Of a DNA stretch of 64,000 nucleotides, positions 26,692 through 34,701 are shown one piece after another. The notes below the pieces were generated by a model. It was not told the origin of the DNA. It searched no databases and was given only the letters and a program-made list of their open reading frames with translations. Origin of the DNA: Pseudoflavonifractor phocaeensis (lineage in GTDB: Bacteria; Bacillota; Clostridia; Oscillospirales; Oscillospiraceae); assembly GCF_016901955.1 (NCBI RefSeq), contig NZ_JACJLC010000004.1, positions 1 to 64,000 of the forward strand. The letters are read 5' to 3'. Numbering within the stretch: the first letter of the stretch is position 1; every line of letters starts with the position of its first letter. The translations under genes were made by a program, and so were the position numbers.

Positions 26692-27342
26692 TTAGGCCGT
26701 GTGCTGAGATTTGCAGTAGCTGATATAGCCATCTATCATTTCGTTGTCCAAAAGCTGGTTGATACCAGCACCTTGCAACAGGTCATTAAATGTTTGGCAC
26801 CGATTACGCATCCCTGTTTCGTCTGTCATACTAACCAGCGGATTGAGCCATACATTCGACAAGACCATGATAGCCTCTGCCAGTGCATGAGGATTTGTCG
26901 CTTGAATAGAACCATCGTCAATTCCTTGCTGTAAGATCGGCTGGATAAACTTTGGAGCAACAATCTGATAGAGCTGTGCAATCTGCATCGCCAAAAAGCG
27001 CGGATTATCCAATAGGCAGGGTGTAACTGTCAACATTAAACTCTGGTTAGAATTAAACAAAGCAGCCTTAAAGATTGCCCGCAGTTTTTCCAGCCCATTC
27101 AAAGATTTATCATCCCGTACTTTTGCCAACGCACTTGTGTTTTCTTCCCCTATACGCTGAAAGATCGCTTCAAAGATTTCTTCTTTGGACGAAAAGTGAT
27201 GGTAAATTGCGCCTTTTGAAAGATTTGTTTCGTTGATAATGTCCTGCAAAGATGTTGCATCATATCCTTTTTCAACAAACAGATGGGTGGCAACATCCAA
27301 AATCAGCTTTACGGTTTCCTCCGGGTATTTGTTTCTTGCCAT
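26692..27342 (-). CDS. TetR-family repressor of the efflux gene
   Basis: A 216-residue regulator with the TetR DNA-binding domain (ILDVATHLFVEKGYDATSLQDIINETNLSKGAIYHHFSSKEE) seen in pieces: helix, turn and recognition helix KGAIYHHF. The rest is a helical ligand-binding domain. ATG 27342 is chosen because GGAGGTG lies six bases upstream; the longer frame from 27405 would overlap the promoter. Matching operators at its own promoter and before the MFS gene support joint repression. Confidence 0.88.
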   Translation of the reverse strand: MARNKYPEETVKLILDVATHLFVEKGYDATSLQDIINETNLSKGAIYHHFSSKEEIFEAIFQRIGEENTSALAKVRDDKSLNGLEKLRAIFKAALFNSNQSLMLTVTPCLLDNPRFLAMQIAQLYQIVAPKFIQPILQQGIDDGSIQATNPHALAEAIMVLSNVWLNPLVSMTDETGMRNRCQTFNDLLQGAGINQLLDNEMIDGYISYCKSQHTA

Positions 27343-27357
27343 CCCGCACCTCCATAC

Positions 27358-27405
27358 AAACCAACGGTCTGTATAAAGCATAACAGAGTACAATCTGTTT
27401 GTCAA
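27358..27405 (-). promoter_or_regulatory. tetR promoter and operator
   Basis: TTGACA (27405-27400), a 17-base spacer and TATGCT (27382-27377) on the minus strand, with the imperfect TetR box AAACCAACGGTCTGTAT at 27358-27374 over the start region. Confidence 0.7.
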
Positions 27406-27484
27406 CCCTTATATGTATTGCCCGCTATCGAAACACGAAAATAAATAGTCAGTAGCATGAAATAAGCAATCGTTCAAATAATAA

Positions 27485-27512
27485 CACCTGAAATGTAAAA
27501 TTACATTAGGTG
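27485..27512. promoter_or_regulatory. Inverted repeat before XRE gene
   Basis: CACCT (27485-27489) plus AATGTAA (27492-27498) pair with TTACATT (27501-27507) plus AGGTG (27508-27512); only two bases on the left are unpaired. The right end doubles as the ribosome site of the regulator gene, so binding would give autorepression. Confidence 0.5.
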
Positions 27513-27517
27513 ATATT

Positions 27518-27802
27518 ATGAAGATTGAGAGAGATGAACGACGATTTGATTTTCACGATATAGGACTCGCCATCAAGCGGGCGCGGGAGGCCAGCGGAAT
27601 GACGCAGGAGCAACTGGCTTATATTGTTGACCGGGCTCCGCGCACCATCATGTATAACGAGAATGACGGCCAGCACCCCAGCCTCAACACCTTTTATCAG
27701 ATGGTGACAATGTTTGATATATCGGTATTGCTACGCAAATCACTACGGGTATGTGCAAGCACCCCCGAGCGTGGATTGCGACGTGTTGGGGCCGCCTCTT
27801 AA
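27518..27802 (+). CDS. XRE-type regulator with replaced C-terminus
   Basis: A 94-residue frame. Residues 13-70 form a Cro/CI helix-turn-helix (IGLAIKRAREASGMTQEQLAYIV, then RAPRTIMYNENDGQHPSLNTFYQMV). After about residue 70 the sequence turns into Arg-rich residues unlike the family, so a deletion near 27727 seems to have joined it to the tail of another gene upstream of metK. It is probably a truncated, perhaps still DNA-binding, regulator. Confidence 0.6.
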   Translation: MKIERDERRFDFHDIGLAIKRAREASGMTQEQLAYIVDRAPRTIMYNENDGQHPSLNTFYQMVTMFDISVLLRKSLRVCASTPERGLRRVGAAS

Positions 27803-27837
27803 CGGAAACGAAAAAATAAAGCAAAGGAACTGATACC

Positions 27838-28632
27838 ATGATCGAGAAAGTAAACCCGTCCCACTCGGACAAAATTGCCGACAGGATTGCCGGCGCAATC
27901 GTTGACATCGCCTATCAGGTCCAGCCCGACCCGAAGATCGCGGTGGAGGTGCTCATCGGTCATGGCGTGTGTCACGTCATTGTGGAGACCACGGCTCCCC
28001 TGCTCATGCCGGAGGCCGTCAGAGCCATTCACAACGCTATCCACCGCATCGCCGGTCTGATTCAGGTTGACCTGACCATCGTGCCGCAGGACGCGCACCT
28101 CAGCAACAACCAGAGCAAGGGGTTCCGCTGCGGCGACAACGGCATCTTCAAGGGTATGCCGCTGACGGACGAGCAGAAGACGCTCTCCGCAGTTGCCCGT
28201 GAGATCTACGAGGCCCACCCGTTCGACGGAAAGTATATCCTCGACGGGAATCGGATCATCATCTGCCAGAGCAACGCTGCAAAGGCAGACATCCAGAGGT
28301 TGTACCCGACGGCGGAAATCAATCCGCTGGGCGATTGGACCGGCGGAACCGATGTGGACACCGGCGCGACCAATCGCAAGCTCGGGTCTGATATGGCGGA
28401 TTCCGTCACCGGTGGCGGGCTGCATGGCAAAGACCTGTCCAAAGCCGATGTGTCCGTCAACATCTACGCTTTCCTCAAAGCGCAGGAGACCGGCAAGCCT
28501 GTCGAGCTGTGCTGCGCCATTGGCGACGATGAAATCGACGGAAAACCCTACGAGGAAATCGTAGAGGTGGCGCGTCAGTTTATCCAATCTGCGGGAGGCT
28601 TCGAGGCTTTTGCAGCTTGGGGGCTGTTCTAA
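27838..28632 (+). CDS. Compact S-adenosylmethionine synthetase-like protein
   Basis: A 264-residue MetK homologue, against 380-400 for housekeeping MetK. It keeps the N-terminal ATP motif in altered form (HSDKIADRIAGAIVD), the metal/methionine-type GTDVDTGA and the C-terminal GGGLHGKDLSKADVS, which parallels the MetK GGGAFSGKDxxKVDRS motif. It lies in the mobile region with AAAGGA upstream. Short MetK-like proteins occur on ICEs and phages, possibly to feed SAM to element methylases; that role is inference. Confidence 0.75.
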   Translation: MIEKVNPSHSDKIADRIAGAIVDIAYQVQPDPKIAVEVLIGHGVCHVIVETTAPLLMPEAVRAIHNAIHRIAGLIQVDLTIVPQDAHLSNNQSKGFRCGDNGIFKGMPLTDEQKTLSAVAREIYEAHPFDGKYILDGNRIIICQSNAAKADIQRLYPTAEINPLGDWTGGTDVDTGATNRKLGSDMADSVTGGGLHGKDLSKADVSVNIYAFLKAQETGKPVELCCAIGDDEIDGKPYEEIVEVARQFIQSAGGFEAFAAWGLF

Positions 28633-28692
28633 CGGAAATTAAATACTCGTCATAATCTGGAGCCTTCCGTTCTATGTGAAGGCTCCCTTTTT

Positions 28693-28968
28693 TATGCTCA
28701 GTACAAGGAGGACAAAACAGAATGGAAGTATCCCATCTGGTGGGGACAGGCACCCAAGGTACTCTATACCTTTCTGGAGAACTGTGACTTTGGCGACGCC
28801 ACCATCGTTCCCTTCTGCACCTCCGGCTCCAGCGGCATCAACGGCAGCTTGGATGACCTTCACGCTTTGGCTCCGGAGGCCACCTGGATGGACGGCCAGC
28901 GGTTCAGCAGTGAGGTCAGCCAGGATGAAGTGGCCCAATGGGTGGACGGCCTGGGTCTTGACCTCTGA
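28693..28968 (+). pseudogene. Flavodoxin C-terminal remnant
   Basis: An open frame without a start codon reads YPIWWGQAPKVLYTFLE, then TIVPFCTSGSSGI and ends QDEVAQWVDGLGLDL. This is the C-terminal half of a flavodoxin of the YPIWW type. The FMN P-loop half is missing. Confidence 0.75.
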
Positions 28969-28991
28969 TTTCAGGAAGGAAAAGAGCGCTT

Positions 28992-29434
28992 ATAAAACGT
29001 TGGGCGTCCCTTGTCCTCTCAGCTCTTCTGATCTTCTCCCTTGCCTCCTGTGGCAGCGAAGATACCAGCAGCGCACCACCGGTGGAATCAGATGAGAACA
29101 TCCATACTCCTCAGGCTCCTTCCGGCACCACCTCCCTGACCCATCTGAGCCGGTCAACAGTCAGGAACCTGCCGGTCAGGAGAATGCAGAGGAGCGCCAT
29201 ACCCTTATCGCCTACTTCATCTGGGCGGACAACGCCGTCTTTCTGGGACTCCCCAACTGGCGGTACCCCCTGCCCATGTCGGTACTAACCATTTTAGAGG
29301 GGTATGACTGGTCTGGAAAAACTATGGTACCCTTTGTGACCCACGGGACAGGAGACCTGTCCCGCACCATTCGGGATCTGACCACCGCACTGCCTGAGAA
29401 TACCACGATTCTGGAACCCATCGGCGGCTATTGA
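28992..29434 (+). pseudogene. Broken flavodoxin-like lipoprotein
   Basis: The first frame encodes a lipoprotein signal (KRWASLVLSALLIFSLASC) beginning with ATA in place of a start codon. After a frame change the text continues as AYFIWADNAV, then FLGLPNWRYPLPMSVL and MVPFVTHGTGDL, which are flavodoxin motifs with an internal deletion. Lost start, frameshift and deletion make it non-functional. Confidence 0.7.
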
Positions 29435-29485
29435 CGCTCGCCTTGGATCTGGACCGCCAGATCCAGGTGCCCGGCATCCGCTTCG

Positions 29486-29539
29486 ATATACGCCAACCAA
29501 CGAATTGGTGGTCCCCAAATCAATTTCAAGAATCGCCAT
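29486..29539 (-). pseudogene. Hsp70 N-terminal scrap
   Basis: A minus-strand ATG at 29539 opens MAILEIDLGTTNSLVGVY, the phosphate-1 motif of the DnaK/Hsp70 ATPase domain. The following frame leaves the family at once. GGAGG lies upstream, so this was once a gene start. Confidence 0.6.
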
Positions 29540-29565
29540 CGGCCTCCAGCCTCCTCCCCTTGGGG

Positions 29566-29739
29566 TTATATCTCGCCCTTTCTATCAAATGATCGCCGCA
29601 CCCACTTGCCAAAGAGGGTCTTTTTGTAGTGCCGCAGCTCCTGCTTGGCGCCGGGGTCGTCACCGACCTTCTGGAGGTATTCCGCTCCTTTGGCGATACC
29701 CACCGGGACACCCAGACCGTTGCAGTACAGCTTGAACAA
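29566..29739 (-). pseudogene. Sel1-like repeat C-terminal scrap
   Basis: The minus-strand frame reads YCNGLGVPVGIAKGAEYLQK followed by about 35 residues (KTLFGKWVRR). The G-x-G-V-P-x-D/G-x-x-K-A pattern is that of a Sel1/TPR repeat. Only the tail remains, just upstream of the Hsp70 scrap on the same strand. Confidence 0.5.
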
Positions 29740-29775
29740 ACACAAACGCCGCCGGAATCCGGCGGCGTTTGTGTT
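29739..29775 (-). terminator. Terminator of the pyrophosphatase gene
   Basis: A perfect 17-bp stem (29739-29755 with 29759-29775) with a three-base loop lies 14 bases after the pyrophosphatase stop codon. Confidence 0.8.
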
Positions 29776-29788
29776 CTTGAAGACAAGC

Positions 29789-31468
29789 CTACTGCTCCTC
29801 CTCCCGGATCGCATTGATGATCCTGGGGAGCAACTGTATCTTCCGGCTGACCACCCCGGGCAGGACGGCCAACCCATCCTGGACTTCTACCTGGAAGGCC
29901 CGGGATATCAGGGACTCAGCTCCCTTTCCAGCCATCAGCAGTTCTGTGCTGGAGCCTCGCACATCAGTGAACATATAGAAGATGTAATCCAGTCCCTGTT
30001 TCTCCAGTGCCACCGGCAGGTATGGGGCGATAAGGGCTTCGCTGGCCTTCCGATTGCGCTCTACCATGTAGCTGCCCTGGCCTATACCGAAACGGATTGC
30101 TCCGCTGTCAAAGATCTTATAGTCAGTATTGAAGAGTTCTTCCGCAGTCTTGCCGCTCACGTCCCCGCCGTGCTCAAACATAGCGTCGGCGTAGGCCTCC
30201 AGCTCCACACCTGCCAGTTCGGCCAGCCTCCAAGCTGCGCGCTCATCCGCGGTGGTGCAGGTGGGGCTGCGGAACATCAGCGTATCGGACAAAATAGCCG
30301 AGAGCATAAGGCCTGCGGTGGTCCGGTCGATCTCTACGCCGTTTTCCTCATACATCTGATAGATAATAGTAGACGTACAGCCCACGGGCACATTGCGGAA
30401 ATAGACTGGTCCGTCGGTCTCTATGGAGCCGATGCGGTGGTGGTCAATGATCTCCAGGACCTCTGCCTGCTCAATTCCCTCTACCGCCTGGTTCTTCTCG
30501 TTGTGATCCACCAGGATGAGCTGCTTTTTATGCAGGCCCATCATGTTCCGGCGGGACACCACGCCTACATACCGCCCATCATCGTCCAGGACGGGGAAAT
30601 ACCGGTAGCGCACGGAGGTCATGACTTTGGTGGCCGCCTCCACAGGGCTGTTCAGATTGAAGGTCAGCAGATCGTTCTCGGTCATGTAGTGACGGATAGG
30701 CGCCGCCTGGCTGATCATCTGTCCGGCCACATAGGTGCTCTTGGGCGTGCTGATCATCATACATCCCTGCTCCTCGGCCAGCATGCGGATGGTCCGGGAG
30801 ACCTTGCTGTCGGCGCATACCACTACGCAGCCCGCCCCCATCTCAATGGCGGCCAGCTGGCTTTCGCTGCGGTTGGCAACAATGACGATATCCCCTGGAG
30901 AGATAGACTTTTCGATTTGCTCGGCACTGCCTGAGCCGATGATGATTCGCCCCTTGACCTGTTTGCCCTCGATGCTACCCACCAGAACGGTTCCCTCTAG
31001 AATGTCCAAAATATTCTGGTAGCTGGTTTCCGCCTTTTCCAGAATGGCGGTATCCAGGCCGTCCATGTTGGCAGTGGCCACGTCCTTTACGGTGATAACG
31101 CCCTTGAGCCGCTGCTCGTGGTCCACGATACACAGGGTGTCAATCTGCTGGTCCCGCATAATCATCCAGGCCCGGCGCAAGCTTGTCTCCCCATCCACAC
31201 CTTCCATGCTCCGGATATCCACGTCCCGGATCTGGGGACTTACATCCGTATAGAGCTGCGGGGCGGGAACCTGGAAATAATCCAGGACAAATTCTGTCTC
31301 CCGGTTCAAAAGCCCTGCCCGACAGGGCTTACAGGGATGCTCCGGGTCCAAGATATTTTTTAGGCGGCTGTATGCAATGGCTGAACAGATGGAATCCGTG
31401 TCTGGGTTGCGGTGTCCGATGACTTTGATGGCGCGGAGATTTTCTTGACTATTCATAGGCTGCCTCAT
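29789..31468 (-). CDS. Family II inorganic pyrophosphatase with CBS-DRTGG regulatory insert
   Basis: A 559-residue Mn/Co-dependent pyrophosphatase of the DHH family. The catalytic part is split: HRNPDTDSICSA near residue 17 and IIDHHRIGS with the DHHA2 domain in the C-terminal half. Between them lie two CBS motifs (SLRRAWMIMRDQQIDTLCIVD; later RYFPVLDDDGRYVGVV) flanking a DRTGG domain, the CBS-PPase layout controlled by adenine nucleotides. ATG 31468 follows GGAGGAGAG; ATG 31456 (MNSQ) is an alternative. It hydrolyses pyrophosphate to drive biosynthesis. Confidence 0.92.
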   Translation of the reverse strand: MRQPMNSQENLRAIKVIGHRNPDTDSICSAIAYSRLKNILDPEHPCKPCRAGLLNRETEFVLDYFQVPAPQLYTDVSPQIRDVDIRSMEGVDGETSLRRAWMIMRDQQIDTLCIVDHEQRLKGVITVKDVATANMDGLDTAILEKAETSYQNILDILEGTVLVGSIEGKQVKGRIIIGSGSAEQIEKSISPGDIVIVANRSESQLAAIEMGAGCVVVCADSKVSRTIRMLAEEQGCMMISTPKSTYVAGQMISQAAPIRHYMTENDLLTFNLNSPVEAATKVMTSVRYRYFPVLDDDGRYVGVVSRRNMMGLHKKQLILVDHNEKNQAVEGIEQAEVLEIIDHHRIGSIETDGPVYFRNVPVGCTSTIIYQMYEENGVEIDRTTAGLMLSAILSDTLMFRSPTCTTADERAAWRLAELAGVELEAYADAMFEHGGDVSGKTAEELFNTDYKIFDSGAIRFGIGQGSYMVERNRKASEALIAPYLPVALEKQGLDYIFYMFTDVRGSSTELLMAGKGAESLISRAFQVEVQDGLAVLPGVVSRKIQLLPRIINAIREEEQ

Positions 31469-31470
31469 CT

Positions 31471-31510
31471 CTCCTCCAGTACAGGAGGTGCTGTTTTTTT
31501 TATTATACCA
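31471..31510 (-). promoter_or_regulatory. Extended -10 promoter and RBS-masking hairpin
   Basis: On the minus strand TGGTATAAT (31510-31502) is a good extended -10 box without a clear -35. In the short leader CACCTCC and GGAGGAG (31490-31471) can pair around a TGTACT loop, hiding the ribosome site of the pyrophosphatase gene. Confidence 0.45.
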
Positions 31511-32916
31511 TGTCCAGGTGGTTCCGTCTGGAAAAAAATACTCATTTTCTGCGTTATCTTGCCTTTTATAAAAAATGCCCCTCCACAATGGGCGGCCTTC
31601 GCCCTATCTCTCGGGACCAAATCTTGCCTTAAATGGATCAGAAAGTGTTTTAAAAAACACAAAAAAACAATATCTCCATTCTGAAAATTTCCAAAACCAT
31701 TGGGGCGCAAGACTTTGCCTGGATATCTCTTTCAGCGGCAGAAGGCGAAACAAAGGGTGCGGGATAACGGTCTGACATGAGTCCTTACTTCACGGCCCGT
31801 GGTCGGTACATCTGACAGCCCTGCCTTGCAGCAGACCAGCTCACGCCGCCGCTTGCCCTTCGGCTACCCTCAAACGACGGCGAACGGGGCGGAGTGCTTG
31901 CGCGTCCCGTCCCGTTCCCCATTTGCCAGCCTATGGCTGATTTTCCCGTGATGTATATAAGGGTGGCAACCTCCTATACCCCTATGATAAATAGCTATGG
32001 TGCTCAGCACAACAGTCCAAGTAACTACACTGTAGCCTCATTATACCCATATATACCGATTTTTGCAAGGGTGAAAGGGAAATGGGGCCTATTGTGTTGC
32101 GCTATGAAAACCCCGAATCTGGCAAGTGAAGTGCTTGCCGTTTTGTAGCAAGCACTCCGCACTCCATAATGCGGATGATGATGTTGTCCTGCTCCATAGC
32201 CTTCTCCTCTCATCTTCAAGGGGGGTAGTCTTAGTTTGCTCAGCAGAGCGCCGCGTCCCGCAGGAAACCGGCACAGCCCGGTTCATTGTAGGTCGTGGAC
32301 CGCTCATCCACCGCATACGGTTCCGCAATCCCCTGGTGCGCTCACCGTTGGCCTCGCGCCCAGCCTCCTTTTATTATCAATTACCCGGCGCCTATTTTTA
32401 CATGCGGCGCAAGTCTACATGTCGTCTTATATCTGTCAGGAACCTATGGTAGGATGCAGTTACTCCATTTTGGACAAAGGGGACGAGGCAGATGATCTGC
32501 GGAACAGGGATTGAGAATATCACCTGAGTTCTGATCGGGTCGCCCACACTGCGCAGAAGAACAGATATATCCTCCCTTTTTTTCAGTTTCCCATATGACA
32601 GCACACGGTATTTTTGCACATACCATAGGAGGATCCGGTATACCTTTGCAGTGCGCTGAATTTCCTGGCGACTCGAAAGGCTTTTCGCTTTCCTGAAAAG
32701 GTTTCATGGCCGGGTAGAGATACCATTGTTCCTTTATTGATCTCGAAATCTCTTACTTGCAGCTCCAGAAGCATAACTCGTTGGATACTATCACCTCCTG
32801 GACCAACCTGCACTTCCCCATGCAAATCCCTGTAAATAAAAAGAACTGGGATTTTGCTTATTATAAACATAGATATCCTGCATTGCCACTTTTCTGGCAG
32901 ACAAGTTCATCTCCTA
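31511..32916. other. 1.4 kb without a recognisable gene
   Basis: Only short frames without ribosome sites or family motifs are seen. The minus-strand run from about 32198 (MEQDNIIIRIMECGVL) recalls scraps common in gut Firmicute mobile elements, but I cannot name it. Base composition shifts along the stretch. It is best read as decayed accessory DNA. Confidence 0.5.
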
Positions 32917-33023
32917 TTGACAATCCGGAATGTACCGTATATAATTATATCACACGGTTAGTTGCAGCTAATCACAGGTCATGGATGAATTATTTTTTAC
33001 ACATTGGTTAGCTTTAACTAACT
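32917..33023 (+). promoter_or_regulatory. Consensus promoter with two DtxR/MntR-like boxes
   Basis: TTGACA (32917-32922), a 17-base spacer and TATAAT (32940-32945) form a perfect SigA promoter. Just downstream are two TTAG-N6-CTAA boxes: within GGTTAGTTGCAGCTAATC (32956-32973) and GTTAGCTTTAACTAAC (33007-33022). They resemble DtxR-family iron or manganese operators. The next gene is a flavodoxin, a usual iron-starvation product, and a DtxR-type regulator is encoded at 22140. Confidence 0.65.
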
Positions 33024-33287
33024 CCAAGGGATGGTCTCTCGCTCATCTTGCTCTGTCTGTGCTAACCATTCCTCCGCACAGTTTAGCTGTGACCATGACT
33101 TGCAAGGGAAGAAGCCTGTGTCCGCAGAACCGCTCAATCGTCGCTGCTCTCACGCCCCAGTGGGGATTAAGATGCGCGGCAAGATCTCCTCCCGACAGCG
33201 GCAGCAAAAGAAATCCATCGAGCAGCTCACCGTAGCTGGTTGATGTTTCTACCATAACAAATCCAGAAAGAAAGGTCGTTGAGTCTT

Positions 33288-33710
33288 ATGAGTAAAGTTG
33301 CAGTAGTGTATTGGAGCGGCACAGGGAACACCGAGGCCATGGCCATGGCGGTGGCTGAAGGTGCCAAGGACAAGGGCGCCGAGGTATCTGTGGTCACTGC
33401 CGCTGAGTTCTCGCCGGAGCAGGTCGGCCAGTATGACGCCATCGCCTTTGGGTGCCCCTCCATGGGGGCGGAACAACTGGAGGAGATCGAGTTCGAGCCC
33501 ATGTTCACCGCCTGTGAGGGCAGGCTGAGTGGGAAGAACATTGCTCTGTTCGGCTCCTACGGCTGGGGCGACGGCGAATGGATGCGCAGCTGGGAGTCCC
33601 GCTGCAATGATGATGGGGCCAATCTGGCCTGCAACAGCGTGATCTGCAACGAGGCTCCGGATGATGACGCTCTTGCGGCTTGCCGCGAGCTGGGCGCGTC
33701 ACTGGCCTGA
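33288..33710 (+). CDS. Flavodoxin, short-chain
   Basis: A 140-residue FMN protein with Rossmann-like order. The FMN phosphate loop is YWSGTGNTEAMA near residues 8-19, and later FMN-contacting loops are CPSMGAEQLEE and GSYGWGDGEWM. It can replace ferredoxin as an electron carrier. The ribosome site is weak (AAAGG, 12 bases away). The strong promoter with metal-box operators lies 340 bases upstream, with no clear gene between. Confidence 0.92.
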   Translation: MSKVAVVYWSGTGNTEAMAMAVAEGAKDKGAEVSVVTAAEFSPEQVGQYDAIAFGCPSMGAEQLEEIEFEPMFTACEGRLSGKNIALFGSYGWGDGEWMRSWESRCNDDGANLACNSVICNEAPDDDALAACRELGASLA

Positions 33711-33724
33711 CAAAACCACATCGC

Positions 33725-33765
33725 AGAAGGCAGGAGGCGAACCGTTCGTCTTCTGCCTTCTTTTT
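33725..33765 (+). terminator. Flavodoxin terminator
   Basis: AGAAGGCAG (33725-33733) pairs with CTGCCTTCT (33753-33761), followed by TTTT. Confidence 0.85.
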
Positions 33766-34137
33766 GTATCCCCAGTCAGCACAGGCAAGAGAAATAGGTC
33801 GTGGAAAATCATGTTGAAAGAATACTTACTGAGCCAAGACTCCGGTACGGGCCGCTGGATCAGCAGCATGCCGTAGGTACAAATCTGCCACTTTTCCTTG
33901 CCGGAGCCAGATCAAGAACCTCTGCGGCCCATCCTGGTGTGCAGCGCGCCGCTCCAGTTTAGGGCGTTTTTTTGCCTAACCAACCGTCTTGCCGTCTCGC
34001 CAGTGCAGGGTACTCCCTATTCGGTGGAGGCGCCGGGACCTGCGTCACAAGGAATATCACTCCAAGGTGGAATACCTGGTGACCCACGGCATCGCCGGCA
34101 CCCTCAACAGGGAGGTACTCATCTGCAGCGCCCGCTT
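33766..34137. other. 370 bases without a supported gene
   Basis: Short overlapping frames only. One run (KVEYLVTHGIAGTLNREVLI) looks protein-like but has no start or ribosome site and I cannot place it. Probably gene debris. Confidence 0.45.
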
Positions 34138-34368
34138 CTACTCAATCTGCATATCCGGCCAGCAGCAAATCCCCACCTCCAGGGCCACCGGATGCTTCAG
34201 ATGAAAATCTGCATAGCGGCAAAACCAGCACTGACTACCCTCTATGGGCAGGTGCTCCTTTCTGGGGATAAATATTGGACAGCTCTGCCGGGGCCACACG
34301 CTGCCGCCTGATTTTGGAGCGGGCAAGGAATCCCGCCGGTCAAAATATGCTTTACAGTCATACCGCAT
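34138..34368 (-). CDS. Small Cys-rich protein, unknown
   Basis: A 76-residue protein I cannot name. It has six cysteines, including CWFCRYADFH near residue 49 and a terminal GICCWPDMQIE, suggesting a metal site. A segment SVWPRQSCPIFIPRKEHLPI is Pro/aromatic-rich. ATG 34368 is chosen because GGAGG ends seven bases upstream; a longer frame from 34416 has no site. The good ribosome site and uniform composition argue for a real gene among debris. Confidence 0.55.
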   Translation of the reverse strand: MRYDCKAYFDRRDSLPAPKSGGSVWPRQSCPIFIPRKEHLPIEGSQCWFCRYADFHLKHPVALEVGICCWPDMQIE

Positions 34369-34701
34369 GGCCAGTCCTCCTTTTGACAGCTCCTCTTGAC
34401 GTTTTTTTGCTTCCATGCTATTTTCATTTTACAAGTGGCTGCGAAATTGGAAAGTGGTTGTTCAGAATCTGATGTTATATACGTAAAATTCTCACTCTGC
34501 TGTGGATTGCCGACAGAGCTGCCGGATCGCATCTCCGGTCCCGCGCCACCGGCAGGCGCTTTCGCCTTTGCAGAGCAAGCTTTGCGTTGAATTTCCTGCA
34601 TATATGACCGGAGTCAACAGCCGGACCATGGCGCCGCCCCAATCTCCGGCAACGAACTCTAGGAAAGTTTGGGGCAGCTACTGGCTGGAGGAGCATTCGC
34701 T
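34369..34701. other. 330-base spacer
   Basis: No gene is supported. GGAGGAG at 34687-34693 is the ribosome site of the next gene. No response-regulator or AgrD-like peptide frame is seen. Confidence 0.4.

Noticed and set aside
27727-27837. Possible SAM riboswitch before the MetK-like gene
   Set aside because: No conserved SAM-I, SAM-II or SAM-IV core or terminator could be seen; the stretch reads as the tail of a deleted gene.
33024-33287. Decayed feoA between the DtxR boxes and flavodoxin
   Set aside because: A few residues (APVGIKMRG) look FeoA-like, but frames are short and the match is too weak to call.
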